Origin: Linum tenue
Lineage: Eukaryota; Streptophyta; Magnoliopsida; Malpighiales; Linaceae
Assembly (NCBI GenBank): GCA_946122785.1
Contig: CAMGYJ010000003.1
Location: 3,720,001 to 3,784,000, forward strand
Direction of reading: 5' to 3'
DNA length: 64,000 bases
A program made the translations under genes and the position numbers. The notes below the pieces were generated by a model. It was not told the DNA's origin. It did no database searches and worked only from the letters and a program-made list of their open reading frames with translations. Shown here piece by piece: positions 1 to 11,134 of this stretch. How positions within the stretch are numbered: position 1 is the first letter of the stretch; each line of letters begins with the position of its first letter.

Positions 1-1254
1 TGTGCTTGTTTGTGTTATTTCAGGTCCTAGTACGTGAATGAAGGCTGAGGAGCGAGTCTGGGGTCGATTGGACGAAGAACGGACGATTGGCGAGCTTTTG
101 GAGGAGTGCACGGCCAGACCAGGAGGCTGCACGGCCGTGCACTTGAGCCATTTGGCCGTGCGCCTCACGCCGAGGCCATGCACGGGCACAATCCAGGCGT
201 GCACGGCCGTGCGCCTGGCCGTGCAAGAAGGCTGAGCTCCAAATAAATGACACGGTGCGTTTTGAGGGTGCACGGCCAGAATGGTGTGGTGCACGGCCGT
301 GCACCTGCCCGTGCAACTCGGGGAGACCGGTTTTAGTGCCTAATCCGAGCCAAAAGTGGGAGAATCGTGTTTTCAGAGCAAAAACAGAGCCCTAGAGAGA
401 GAAAGTGCGAAGAACTCATCCTAGAAGCCGTCTAAGAGCTGGATTTCATCGAATCGAGCCTGGAGATCGTCATAGGAGTGAACATCATCGTCCCGGAGCA
501 GATTATCCTCATCGTTATGAGTATGACTAATCCGATTCTTGTTTTCTCTTCTCTCTCTATGGAGTAGAACCTTTCTCTCACTTGGGTATGAAGAACCCTA
601 GTTCCTTGTGTTAGGGATTTGATTGTAATGACTTGGGATGATATTATTGTTTGATTTTAATCGAATGATGCATGTTTCATGAATTGATTTGAGTCTGATC
701 AGCTTGTTCTCAATTTCTGCTTCAACCTGAGATAGATAGAATCTGATTAGGTTGTTAGAGCCTCTTCATTCGATAGTAGGAGATTGGCTATACGAGAGTT
801 AGCCAGTTTACTGCTTTGTACTGGTGTTCTTGACGCCAGTAGTGGAGTTCTGTGTTCATAGCCTCAGCTTTCTATCCCGGTGAAGACTAGTCGTCTGCCG
901 GGTAGTTATACTGAGAGGGCTTGGTCAGCTTAAGAGATTCCAAGCTACTGTCGGATCTTCCGCAGTCTAATCAGCAGTAAATCAACCCAGGGAATTGCAA
1001 TTGAACCTAACTAAGGGGCTAGGGGGACTCAATCCCGAGTGACTCTTAACTGCTTTTGAAAACCGAACCATTTCCTGCTTTCTTACTGCTTTTGCTTTAA
1101 ACAACACTCACTCGGCTTAGTTTGCTAGATAATAGAGAATCACGGAGTAAGCAGTAGATCTAGACCCCGGGTTGATAATATAACTTGCCTGTTACTGCAT
1201 TCCCGGACTGCGATTACACTTGGTCGCAGTTTGGTGTTGTGTTTTGGCGTGTCA
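1..1254 (+). mobile_element. Partial LTR of an Athila-like Ty3/gypsy element (left end outside window)
   Basis: Positions 1-330 match the reverse complement of the LTR at 55,296-56,724, including the phrase TTTCAGGTCCTAGTACGTGA and the GCACGGCCGTGC palindromes. The right end, TTGTGTTTTGGCGTGTCA at 1,254, corresponds to the LTR end at 60,759. No primer-binding site follows, so this is either a solo LTR or the 3' LTR of an element lying to the left. The long 5' leader-like portion (about 400-1,250) has no coding content. Small ORFs within it are incidental. Confidence 0.85.
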
Positions 1255-1676
1255 CTCCCCCTCGAGGGATTCGATTACGATTCAATTCTAGGTCAGTGCG
1301 TAAAAGAGAGAGGAGAGAAGAAGAAGAAGTTTGTTTCTGCGTAAAAGAGAGAGGAGAGAAGAGGAAGAAGATAAGGAATGTGTGGCTACAATTTTTTTCT
1401 GTATTTCTTTCAATTTTTTTAATTTTTTAATCTTACCTAACAAGAGGTCGATTTTTGGCGGTTGCCGGTCGGTTAGGCAGCTAAACCGAACCAGCCTTCA
1501 CATTTTCGGTTGCCCCGGTTAAACCGCACCTAAACCAAAAACCGGCTGGTCGGTTTGCGGCTAACTGGGGCTGTTGGGACGGTCGGTCGACGATAGCGGT
1601 TGGTCATGTCTCGGTTTAACCGAAAAACGAGATTTCGGTTTTCGGTTAAACCGAAACCGACCGGCTGCCACCCCTA
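1255..1676. repeat. Purine-rich direct repeat and CGGTT-rich putative transposon remnant
   Basis: A roughly 40-bp unit beginning GCGTAAAAGAGAGAGGAGAG occurs twice in tandem near 1,297 and 1,339. Then 1,440-1,676 is dense in CCGGTCGGTT and CGGTTAAACCG words and ends in CCACCCCTA. That resembles the TAGGGGTG...CACCCCTA ends of the hAT-like elements elsewhere in the window. The left terminus is not recognisable, so the element may be truncated. No coding content seen. Confidence 0.4.
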
Positions 1677-2953
1677 GTGTCTTTGATACCAAAGCTGAAA
1701 TACCTAGGAGTAAGGGGCTGTTTCGGTAAGAAAATTCAGAGCCTTTTCCCGACAAATTATACTCACACTAGTTTCATCTTTATTTTGTTAACAAAATCCT
1801 ATTTTGTGTTCCTAGTTTCACAAGCTTGCAAATTGACCGAGTGTGAGCTTGGTGAGTTGATCTCAAAGGCTCCGTCTCTAGAGTGGCTTACTCTCCAAGG
1901 TCTTGCCCAAGTACGTGAATCGAAGATCGTCGATACCGATAAGCTTTTGAATGTCGTTCTGCTTTCTTGGAATGAGTTGCGGGTGATTGAAATGAATGCT
2001 CCAAGATTAACTCGTTTCAAATATTCTGGAAGGATTGATATTTTTTTGAGAATACTAGATAAGGTCGGTATCCATTACAAAGAAGCTGGCCGATCTCTTG
2101 ATTTGGAATACTCTTATGCCAACGCCGACCGAAATGATTTCCACAAATTGAGAAAATTTCTTGCACGACAAGAGCGGTTTTGGTTACACGTGACTCTTGA
2201 ATTCGATTTACTACTAAGTTATGAGGTATGTGAACTTACTTATCTTTTGTCCAATTCCACTATGGTACTACGTTTTTGCTTTCTATTGATGGAATAAGTT
2301 TTGCTTCGCATCACCATATTGTACTAAAACAAGTCTATTTAAATTTTTTTCACGAGACTAACAATAGATTTTGTTTTTATTTTGTGCTTTATTTGTGTAT
2401 TATATTCAGTTTCGCTGGAAAGAACCTTGCAAAGAGATACATACTCCAACAATAGAAAATATGAAAATCTCATGGAAAATCTCAAGATTACTTGACAAGA
2501 ATGCTTTTTCTGACAACTTGTTCCAAAATTTTCATCCTAGTTACTTAAGTTTCACTCGAGAATCATATCTCTCGTCTATGGAAGACAACTTATGCGCTCC
2601 TAAGGTATGGTCTTTTAATAGTTTATCAAAATCCATTTCAACTATATTTTTTGCCCTAGCCCAACCTCAACCCTTATCTGATAGGGCTTAGTTATTTTTA
2701 TGATTTGGTTGGTTCTTCTGTTTGTTTACAGTATATATGCGAGCAGTTTATGGAGAGAGATTCAAATAAAAATCATTGTGAAATCGGGGGCAAGTGTTGG
2801 CGCCATCAACTAAGAGATATGAAGATTATAAAAAGAGTTAAAAACGACAGAATAAGAGTAGAAAACGAAGACAAAATGATGGGCATTTCAATGGATGTAT
2901 GCTCGTCTCTTGGTAAAGAAACGCAAATTTTGCTTGTATTGATATGTGATTAA
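1677..2953 (+). pseudogene. F-box/FBD-type LRR gene relic, copy 1 (3' portion)
   Basis: The translated segments show leucine-rich text such as CELGELISKAPSLEWLTLQG followed by a C-terminal piece with KCWRHQLRDMKI, which I associate with plant F-box/LRR (FBD-like) proteins. The layout looks like four exons: up to about 1,726; about 1,814-2,226 (donor GTATGTG); about 2,410-2,604 (acceptor TATATTCAG, donor GTATGG); and about 2,731-2,953 (acceptor TTTACAG, stop TAA). The F-box and first repeats are missing, because a transposon remnant and LTR lie directly upstream. Within what remains the frame is fairly open, so it could still be transcribed. Copies 2 (12.4-17.0 kb) and 3 (17.6-18.4 kb) are paralogues. 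Assignment to F-box proteins is from family resemblance only. Confidence 0.6.
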
Positions 2954-3084
2954 GTTCGGTCAATTAGTTGTCTTCTAGTTTTGTCGGACTCGATTTTGTT
3001 TGTATTTATTCATGGATTTGTCAGACTCGATTTTGCTTGTATTGACCGAACTTAAATTTCAAACTTCCTCTTTCTTCTGTTGGT

Positions 3085-3850
3085 TCATGGATTTGGCGCA
3101 AGCTTTTACAGTTGCGTGGATGGTTTCAGTTTCGGATGACTAGGAATGCCCAGAATGAAGTGTTTTGGGAAGGGCAGATTATGCTTAAGTTCAGGGTGCA
3201 GCAAGTGTGGAACTCTATTCGAGTGAGGCGTCCTATTGTGCCATGGTGGCAGCTTCTTTGGAGTAAGTATGTGATCCCAAGATTTCGTATTGTTGCATGG
3301 CTGGTCATTCTCAACAGAATCACTACGATGGATAAGCTGAAGGATTGGGGCAGAATCACAGATGATACTTGTCTCCTTTGCTCGAGAGTGGGTGAGACTA
3401 GAAGTCATTTGTTCTGTGAATGTCATTATAGTACAAAGTTGTTTGCTGAACTTTTTGGCAGGATGGCTATAAGTTGGCCGAGCGATTGGGAGGGATTCCT
3501 GCAGGAGGCCAGTCCAGTTGCAAAGCGAGGAGGTGCCCAGGGACGTTGTTTTGCTGTCTTGTGGAGCTGGCTTGTGGGTCTGATATGGCAGGAGCGATGC
3601 AGACGTCATTTTGAAGGAGTTAAACGTCCATGACAGCAGCTGTTTGCACAGATGAAACGGGATGTTCTGCTACTTTTGTTGGGAAATGATCAATTTCATA
3701 TGGAAATGCAAGTGATTCCTTTTTGGAGGGAGTTTATTTAGATAGAGTGCAGAAGTTATTTGATGTTTTGTGGACGTTATGTCTTTGTATTTTGGACTGC
3801 CTTTATCGATTTGGTTAAAGGGAGCATCAATAAAAGCCTAATTACCGGGG
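3085..3850 (+). pseudogene. L1-type LINE fragment: zinc-binding region of reverse transcriptase
   Basis: An open stretch at 3,112-3,633 carries the zf-RVT pattern found C-terminal to reverse transcriptase in plant L1s: WWQLLWSKYVIPRFRIVAWL, then LCSRVGETRSHLFCEC (CxxC...HxxxxC-type). It ends RRHFEGVKRP before a stop. About 200 bp of untranslated-like sequence with AATAAA near 3,830 follows. There is no endonuclease, polymerase core or RNase H, so this is a short remnant. I did not find a convincing target-site duplication. Confidence 0.75.
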
Positions 3851-3893
3851 GGGAAATACAGTCAAATTTAGTAGATGTACGAGCACTTCTACT

Positions 3894-4173
3894 ATGCTAT
3901 ATAGCATTGGTGCTTTAATGTACAACTTGAAGTTGTACTATAACATAATGTATAAGTTTAGGTTGTACCATAAAGGAATTTGTATCATTATGTTATGGTA
4001 CAACTTTACAACTTGAAGTTGTACCATCATATAAGGTACAAGTTTAAGTTGTACCATAAAAGAATTTGTACAAAAAGTATAGGTACAATCTGAAGTTGTA
4101 CCATAACGTTAAAGGTACAATTTCAAGTTCTACCATAAAGGCAAAAACCTATAGCACCAATGCTATATAGCAT
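3894..4173. mobile_element. MITE with TIR ATGCTATATAGCATTGGTGCT
   Basis: The left end ATGCTATATAGCATTGGTGCT is repeated in inverted orientation at 4,153-4,173. Each end itself contains the palindrome ATGCTATATAGCAT. Between the ends, units around the palindromic word ACAACTTGAAGTTGT recur about six times. No coding capacity. A superfamily could not be assigned because a clear target-site duplication was not found. A near-direct repeat GTAGATGTACGAG/GTAGATATACGTG flanks it at about 3,871 and 4,186. Confidence 0.65.
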
Positions 4174-4204
4174 TGTAAAATTCCTCGTAGATATACGTGT
4201 TTGA

Positions 4205-4440
4205 TAACTTTGCGCAACATATAAATTGCAGGGATCAACTTGCAGCTCTTAGTGACAAATTCATTGGAACTAACACTGCCGCAGATATAAGATTAATTAT
4301 TATTGACTTAATTAATTGTTTGATTTGCAGGTAATATATAAATTGCAGGGATCAACTTGCAGCGCTTAGTGACAAGTTCATCGCAATTAACGCAAAGAAA
4401 CGATTAATTATTGACTTAATTAAAATATTCTGAATCACGA
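4205..4440. repeat. Imperfect tandem duplication of about 130 bp
   Basis: The phrase ATATAAATTGCAGGGATCAA and the following 60 bp occur at about 4,219 and again at about 4,338. Both are followed by GATTAATTATT...GACTTAATTAA. TTGCAG before the repeated open stretch looks like an intron acceptor, so this could be a duplicated exon fragment of an unrecognised gene. No protein family recognised. Confidence 0.5.
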
Positions 4441-4492
4441 GGCCATAAAGCTAGCTGATGAAATGGGTTCTTCTACTTTACTTTCGTGAGAT

Positions 4493-5482
4493 CAGTGACG
4501 GATCCAGGAATTTTATATAGGGGTGTCCTTTTTGAAAAAATAAATTATTAAATAAATAAATACTTATTAAATAAGAAATAACTTACTCATACGAAGTGAA
4601 AAATATTTTACGAAGTGTTTCATATTCGAAAATAATTATAGAATACACTTGGTGTCTTTTTTCCCCCAAGAAATGTCAAGAGAGAAAAAACTATACAATC
4701 TACCCCAAACCCCTCCGAAACCAATACATCAGTGAAACCACCCTACAAAGTCGAAGGAACCGAACTCAAGAGGAGAAAGTAACAGGGCTTTCAGCGCCAC
4801 TATATGGGCAGTCTCGTTAGCAGTTCTAGGAACTTCCCTAAGCTCTAAGGAAACAGAAACTGAAGACAAGAGCTGGAAGCAATCACGTAGCACCGGACCT
4901 CCGAGGGAATCTGAAGAAAAGCCCTGGCGAAGCTGACGAATCACCACTTCTGAATCACCTTCGATGATGACACAAGGAAGGGACTTGGAGACCAAGAGGG
5001 AGATAGCGTCTCGAGCTGCAAGAAGTTCTGCGAGGTAGGGGTCAACAATGCCTGGTGTCTACACCGCTCAAAAAAATTGTCTCTGTATATCCTACTAGAC
5101 ACTCATTCACGAACTGATAGCATAATTTGATTCTTAAACTTGTTATTGATGTAACCCAAAGCCGAAAAGACTCTTTCAACACTTGTCATACAACCATAAA
5201 ATTTATACAACTTAAGAGTAGTTTGAAATTAGTTTAATTGTTAGGTTTTGAAAAATAATTAGAGATAGGGAATGACAATTTACTATTACACAGTGTTTAA
5301 AATCGAACTACAAATGAGTTGTAGCCTAATGAAAATTATGTTTATTAATATTAGTATTGTCCTAGGTTTGAATATTAGTATTGTCTCGCACTATCAATTA
5401 TAATTTTTTTATCCATAAATAAATTACCATCTAGGGGTAGATAATCGTTTTCCCAAAACAAACTCCCCTGGGTCCGCCTATG
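4493..5482 (-). mobile_element. hAT-superfamily transposon, internally decayed
   Basis: The left terminus CAGTGACGGATCCAGG and the right terminus (reverse complement CATAGGCGGACCCAGGGG) form hAT-like inverted ends. They are flanked by degenerate 8-bp duplications CGTGAGAT (4,485-4,492) and GCTGAGAT (5,483-5,490). On the minus strand around 5,110-5,190 the sequence encodes TSVERVFSALGYINNKFKN, the C-terminal dimerisation motif of hAT transposases. The rest of the transposase is absent. A truncated L1 is nested inside at 4,658-5,052. The right end lies only 40 bp from the start codon of the NB-ARC relic. Confidence 0.75.
4658..5052 (-). pseudogene. 5'-truncated L1 LINE tail (RNase H-like domain)
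   Basis: Minus-strand translation includes AELLAARDAISLLVSKSLPC and GDSEVVIRQL, typical of the RNase H domain (RVT_3) at the end of plant L1 ORF2. The 8-bp word TGGTGTCT flanks it at 4,650-4,657 and 5,053-5,060. A T-run directly inside the left copy is the remnant poly(A) tail of a minus-strand insertion. Both ends fall inside the hAT element, so the L1 jumped into it. About 395 bp. Confidence 0.75.
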
Positions 5483-5521
5483 GCTGAGATTAATTGGTAC
5501 TGCCATTAGTTTCCAATCACC

Positions 5522-7379
5522 ATGGATGCCATTGTTTCCCAAGTTCTGAACCAGCAGGGTTCGATCATCAGTGAAGAGGTGAAGCAACGTGGGAGGCTCG
5601 TTGTGGGTGCAGAGAACGATGTCAAGAAGCTCACTTCTACGTTCACCACCATTGAAGCTCTGCTGCAGGATGCAGAGGAGAGGCAAATGAAGGATGAGAG
5701 CGTCCGAGACTGGTTGAAGAAGCTCAAGGATGTGTCCTACGAGATCGATGATGTGCTGGACAAGTGGAGAACCGAGATCCTCAAGCGTCAGCTCGAGGGA
5801 GACTATGATGTTCTTCGACATGGCTGCTTGGAGTTGAAATTGCTTCAGATCTTCATGTCATGAAACGAGTATTTCCTTTTCTCCCTGCTTATTGTTTCTC
5901 TGTCGGTGAAATTGATCTTCATTATGATATTGCCTCGCGAATTAAAAATCTGAATGAACGTCTGGACGATATTGATAAGGAGAAAAGTTTGCACAATTTT
6001 AGTACCAGACGACTTCATATTCAATTTTGAAAACCGGTCCAAATATAAATTTTGTCTGAGGTGAAAGGGAGAGAACAGGAGTTAGAAGTATTGCAGCCCA
6101 AGTTGCTGGATGATGGAAGTAATTTTCCGGATGTGAGAAGGATGTCCATCGAATACCCCGGTGGGTTTGGGAAAACCACATTAGCCAAGATGTTGTACAA
6201 TGATAAGGCAGTGGAAGCGCATTTCGACAAAAGGATATGGGTCTATGTGTCTGCAAATTTTGATGCAGAAACAGTCGCCAAAGCCATACTTGAATCTTTT
6301 AACCAATATACATCAGGCAGTACGTTGTCACACATGTTGGTGGAGATAAACACGCATACGAAGGGCAAGAAGTTTCTTCTAGTTCTTGACGATGTGTGGG
6401 AAGATAGTTAGAGCAAGTGGGAAGAAATAATGAGTTCTATTTCTCATGGATTACTTGGAAGCAAGATCTTGGTGACTACACGAAAAGGGGAGGTGTCTCG
6501 AGTATTTCGTTGTATGGACGATGATATTTTGCACATACAGAAGATATATGAGGAATTGAGGATGCATGTTGGGCCATTTTCACACAAATTGCATATTATG
6601 GATGGAGTGACGAGGAGAAAGAACGTGTACATGATCTCTGTGGGAGAGTAGTAGAGAAGTGTTTTGGCTCACCTCTTGCAGCAAAATTTTTGGGAGGGGT
6701 TCTACATGAGAAAAGATCTAAAAGAGATTGGGTTAAGCTTATGCAAAGTGAAATGTGGTAGATGAAGGAAGGCAAAGAAGAAGTTCTTGCTCCTCTAGCT
6801 TTGAGTTATTATGATTTGCCTTCGGCGACTAGACAATGCTTTCTTTTTTGTGCTATATTTCCCCAGGATTACAAAATGGAAAAGGACGAGCTGATTAAGT
6901 TGTGGATGTCACAGGGTTTTCTCAAACCAACATTGAACCAAAATGTAGAGGAAGTTGGCGAATAGTACTTTCAGATGTTAGTTATGCGCTCATTCTTTTA
7001 AGATTTGGAAAAGGAGTGGCAGTGGGGCAAGGGGAAAACATTCTGCAAGATGCATGATTTGGTTTATGATTTTGCCCGGCTCACAACCAAGAACGAGTGC
7101 ATCAACATCCCGAAGCAAGACACAAACAGTTCCCTACTCTCCATCAACAATGAGGTTCGTCATTTAATGGTAGAACATTTGAGTGAAGAAACCAACAAAC
7201 TCATTACGTCCATCGGTTGTTCCTGCCTTTCTTCAACAAATCGTAGTGAATATTTGCGTAGCTTTATAGCAAGAAGCGGCAGTGCTATTGATCTCGACAT
7301 ATATACTCATTTGCGAGGCGTAAGGTCGTTAGTCCTCTATGATTGCGACCTGGAAGAAATCCCAACAACAATCACCCTA
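5522..7379 (+). pseudogene. CC-NB-ARC (CNL) disease-resistance gene relic
   Basis: The gene starts at ATG 5,522 with an Rx-type coiled-coil domain (LQDAEERQMKDESVRDWLKK). Later come the kinase-2 motif FLLVLDDVW, RNBS-B GSKILVTTR, the winged-helix region CFLFCAIFPQDYKMEKDELI, and MHDLVYDF (MHD motif). The P-loop reads GGFGKTTLAK with the normal GMGGIG altered. Nonsense codons or frameshifts occur near 5,860, 6,028, 6,409, 6,650, 6,761, 6,963 and 7,000. The open sequence stops at 7,379, exactly where a Copia LTR begins, just after the first LRR-like text (RSLVLYDCDLEEIPTTITL). Leucine-rich repeats beyond this are gone. NB-LRR proteins are intracellular immune receptors; this copy cannot encode one. 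Confidence 0.9.
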
Positions 7380-7696
7380 TGAGATTTCTCAGTCTGTTTA
7401 TAGAGAAAGCAGAACCCTCAAATCATTTCTCAGGTCTGCGTTGGTATATATATCAGGCAGTTAATTCAAATTAGCCCGCTAGTCCACATGTCTTAGTCTT
7501 ATAGGATATTACGACCGTAAACGTATTTAAACAACGGCTAACCATCTGTAGCTAAAACGATGTAGTTTGATGGTTTAAGATTAAATACATAAAGAAACAT
7601 TTCGCATACAGAAACGCCTTCATCTTCAGTATAGCAATCCTTGCATCTTCAGGATTCGTCCTTCCTTATTCTTCTGGACATCAATATTAGTTGACA
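7380..7696 (-). mobile_element. Copia LTR (3' LTR, minus strand)
   Basis: On the minus strand the sequence runs TGTCAACTAATATTG...CTGAGAAATCTCA, a 317-bp TG...CA unit with a TATATATA word. It is preceded by a polypurine stretch (GAAGGGGGC) and the end of a Copia RNase H reading frame. It abuts the NB-ARC relic at 7,379/7,380. The matching 5' LTR is not present, so the element has lost its other half. Confidence 0.75.
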
Positions 7697-9355
7697 GCCC
7701 CCTTCAAGTTGAGGATGGCATCGTCACTCCCAACTTGCAAAGCAGCTCCTTGAGCCTTATCCTGTCCAGACCTTTAGTAAACACATCAGCCAGCTGATTA
7801 ATGGTACTAACATGGAACAGCGGCGGATCCAGGATATAGGAGAGCACTGGGCCAGATTTGAACAAAAAATTAGATATCGTAAACAAAAAAATATAATAAT
7901 AATTATAGTTTTCATTACAATATCAATTGTACACGACAGTCTTTCAATTTAGCAAATTCATCAATAATTGAGTCTTCATCCATACCAATAACATACTCTC
8001 TCTCAAAGAAAATAGTTAAGCAATCAGCCAGATATTCATCCCCCATATTGTTGCGCAAATCAGTCTTCACATGCTTCATTGCTGAAAAGGATCTCTCTGT
8101 AGTAGCTGTTGAAACTGGTAATGTTAACACTAGATGAATCAATTATTTGGTGGTTGAGAAGATGTCATGATAAAGTATATTAGACCTGCATAATCAATTA
8201 ATCATACACAATAACACAACATAATCAATTAATCTTACACCTGTATGATCAATTATTCAAAAGAAAACAAACGAAAGTTCATATTTGGGAGCAGTAAAAA
8301 AAACAAGTTGGGATTTGGGAGTTTTCAAAAGAAAACAAACAAGTTGGAACTTGGAAGGTTGGGATGGGTGCTGACCTGTTCCTGCTGCCTACGTGCTGTT
8401 GTCTACGTATTGGTCGGCCGGACTTCAGATTTGGAACTTGTCACCGGGTGGAAAACAGAATCGCCGATGGGAATTGGGCCTGGAAGTTTTGCTTTTGTTA
8501 TTGGGTTGGGGGATGGGAATCGAGGGACAGGGGCTGGGTGGGATTGGAAATTATGTTTGTTTTTTTAATTCCTTTTCTATTCTCCTTTGGCCGCATGGGC
8601 TTTGGAAATTGTCAGGGCCCAAGGTAATGGGATGCAGGGGGAGTGGGATGGATGCAGGGGGGAGGGGTCTCGGGCTGGCAGAGAGGGCTGGGCACAGGCC
8701 CAGTGTGGCCCCCCCCAAATCCGCCACTGACATGGAACAACTTAATCAAACCCATCTTGATTCTCTCCCTGGTAACAAGCATGTCTATCTCAATGTGTTT
8801 TGTCCTCTCATGGAAGACAAGATTCTATACAATATGAATTGCAGACGTGTTATCACAGTACACAGCCACTGGTAATGGAATTTGGACATTCATTTCTGCA
8901 AACAACACTCTCAGCCAATCAACTTCACACACTAATAGTGCTAATGCCCTGTATTCTGCCTCTGAAGAAGTCATGGACATAGTTGTCTGCTTCTTTGTTT
9001 TCCAGGTGAGCAAGGACTTCCCAAGAAAAGTACAATAGTCAGTGGTAGACCTTCTAGTGTCAGGCCAACTTGCCCAATCAGAATCACAGAATCCCACAAG
9101 TTTCAAATCTACATCACTGATGAAATGTATGCCTTGATCTAGACTTGATTTTAGATACCTTAACACTCTAAATGTTCCTTGCAAGTGCTCTGTGTATGGC
9201 TGCTTCTGAAACTGGCATAGTTGTTGGACTAAATATGTAAGATATGGCCTTGTGATTGTAATATAGTGCAGCCTCCCTACCAACCTCATGTACTGCTCTG
9301 GATCTTCTAACAAGGTTCCTTGAGTTGCACTTAGCTTTACCCTTGGGAAGTCGCC
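7697..9355 (-). pseudogene. Copia pol 3' end (RT end plus RNase H), split by a hAT insertion
   Basis: Minus-strand reading: FPRVKLSATQGTLL, then YMRLVGRLHYITITRPYLTY, CDSDWASWPDTRRST, MTSSEAEYRALA and VYCDNTSAIHIV, the canonical Copia RNase H signature. This continues to VFHERTKHIE near 8,800. After the hAT element at 7,818-8,729 is removed it resumes as VSTINQLADVFTKGLDRIRL and ends before the polypurine tract at 7,700. Frameshifts are present. Upstream of 9,355 the sequence switches abruptly to the partial copy of the 73-codon gene, so gag, integrase and most of RT are missing. Confidence 0.85.
7818..8729 (-). mobile_element. hAT-superfamily transposon with perfect 8-bp TSD
   Basis: Termini CAGCGGCGGATCCAGG (left) and CAGTGGCGGATTTGGG (right, reverse complement) are flanked by the identical 8-bp duplication ACATGGAA at 7,810-7,817 and 8,730-8,737. 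Minus-strand codons at 7,915-8,142 give PVSTATTERSFSAMKHVKT and ADCLTIFFE, the hAT dimerisation region. The remaining 600 bp has no intact transposase. It interrupts the Copia RNase H frame, which dates it after the Copia insertion. Confidence 0.88.
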
Positions 9356-9712
9356 GTGAGCGAGGTTGTTGCTGGCAGCCGGAATGGAGTTGCAACGGTG
9401 GCGATGGTGGTTCCTGTGGAGGGAGTGCCCATTGATGGATAAGACTAGAGGGCGCCATTGATGTGTTTGCAGCTAGCAAGCTTTGATTTTGGGCGTTTTT
9501 TTTTTTTTTTTGCTTCTTCTCTTGTTTACTAGCTAGACAATGTGGTTATTATTTTGTTTTGTTGGTGTTTTTTTAATCATCTAACTCTTGTTGGCTCTGT
9601 TTTGTGGGTATGATTGTTGTCCTAGTGTGTTTCTCTAATTTTGCTTTTCCTTATTTTTGCTCACGTGTTGTTCAAAGTGGTGATGCTTGAAACCCTAGGG
9701 TTCGATCAGCCT
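9356..9712 (+). pseudogene. Partial duplicate of the 73-codon gene at 11,854 (3' end and 3' UTR)
   Basis: The run GAGGTTGTTGCTGGC...GGGAGTGCCCATTGATGGATAAG aligns with the end of the small ORF at 12,028-12,075. About 280 bp of following sequence (TTGCTTCTTCTCTTGTTTAC, CCTAGTGTGTTTCTCTAATT, GGGTTCGATCAGCCTG) also aligns. The 5' part is absent, replaced by Copia sequence. Homology stops on both copies at the words GATCAGCCTG. Confidence 0.7.
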
Positions 9713-10304
9713 GCTTTTCCTGGTGTGGGTTGTTGTGAGTATGGAGTTTAGTATATGGATTTGAGGTAATCGGATGATCATGGATAGAAATAGGGAGAGA
9801 ACTAGACGAAGATTTGGGGAAGATTAGAAAAAACTATTGATTACTATTTAGGTTGAACGAAGAAAATTAGGGTTTGAAAAGATAAATTTGAACTATTCTA
9901 ATTACTTTTTTATTGATCGGTAATCCTAATCATAGAAATATCGAAACCCCAAAAGTTTTTGCAATTTCATAATTTTGTTACTTACTGTTAATGTCATGTA
10001 TGTCTTATTTCACTAATAGCATTATTAGTTAGAAGGGGGAAATTGTATTCTCTCTAATATTTGGTCCAAACCAAACCGATCCGTCGCCATAAAACCTTGA
10101 AATGTTTGGGATGGTTTGATGAGGCTACTATCATACAAAATGGTGGATTCGCTATAAAATAAGTTGCATTCCTATAGATAGAGATCAAACTTTAACCTCG
10201 TGATTAAAATTGGAGGCCACTAACCAAAATGTCTCATAATTAGTAATGGCGATTGAGCCTGAACTCGTGGATATCCAACCCGACACAATCAAGTTAAAGC
10301 GTGT
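9713..10304. other. Intergenic, nothing recognised
   Basis: AT-rich sequence with no convincing ORF, RNA gene or transposon terminus. It continues across the L1 insertion at 10,323, since the target-site duplication joins it to 11,153 onward. Confidence 0.6.
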
Positions 10305-10322
10305 AAAACCCAGTATTGACTT

Positions 10323-11134
10323 TTTTTTTTGTCAAAAGATAATATAAATTAATCAAATAGATAGTTACATCCTGGACACAAGTCAGGCCCGGAAATCAAA
10401 AACACCAACCACAGGCGGGTACAAAGAGAGGGCTTTCCTAGCTACCGAATGAGCTACCCTATTGTTCTCCCGACCTATGAAGCGCACACTAAACCCAGGA
10501 AGGACCCGAAAGCACTGAACTATCTCTTCCAGAATAGCACCTAACCGGCTATCCCGAGTATCCCTTTGAACAATCTTATCATTGATGACCTTCGCGTCTC
10601 CCTCGAACCGGACCTCATCCAATCCACAATCCACACACCACCTAATTGCATCCCGCAGCACCAGCAACTCCACCACAGCAGGATCCTCCATTTGAGGAAA
10701 CTGAACCCCTCTAGCCAAAATAAGTGACCTTTGTGGATCAAAAAGGACCATCCCTCCAGCCGAATGCGACCCACTCCTTGTGGCCCCATCCCACATGCAA
10801 ACGAACTGCATACCACCAACAACTGCCATGGACGGAGGAGCTTCCCTGGGAATCCTAGGAGTCCGGTCCGAGGGCAAACCCACCCATTCCTCATACTGTT
10901 GGTGAAACTGACGCAAAAGCGCAGGGATCCCGAACTGTTTGCCTTCAAAGACAACCCAGTTACGAGATCGCCAAATCCGCCAAAGGATGGGCACTACTGC
11001 CATTACCGAAGAAGGTTGGTGAATCAGATCCAGCAGTCGCTTGAGGAAAAGAGGAAAAGTATGGCGAGGCAACCCCTCCCCCACGTACTCCAGCCCAGAA
11101 TAGTCCCAGAGAGCTCGCGCAACCGGGCAATAAC
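10323..11134 (-). mobile_element. 5'-truncated L1 LINE with 18-bp TSD (RNase H domain)
   Basis: Minus-strand ORF 11,084-10,383 encodes WRIWRSRNWVVFEGKQFG, then an RNase H-like domain with WDGATRSGSHSAGG, VELLVLRDAIRW, FEGDAKVINDKI and FIGRENNRVAHSVA, ending before a stop at 10,383. The insertion is bounded by the perfect 18-bp duplication AAAACCCAGTATTGACTT at 10,305-10,322 and 11,135-11,152. A T-run at 10,321-10,332 (poly(A) on the minus strand) sits at the expected end. The 233-codon frame is uninterrupted, suggesting a fairly recent insertion. It lacks endonuclease and polymerase. Confidence 0.93.

Noticed and set aside
8245..8875. Overlapping ORFs (107-160 codons) at 8.2-8.9 kb as genes
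   Set aside because: They lie inside the hAT element and cross its right terminus. The frames compete with each other and show no domain.
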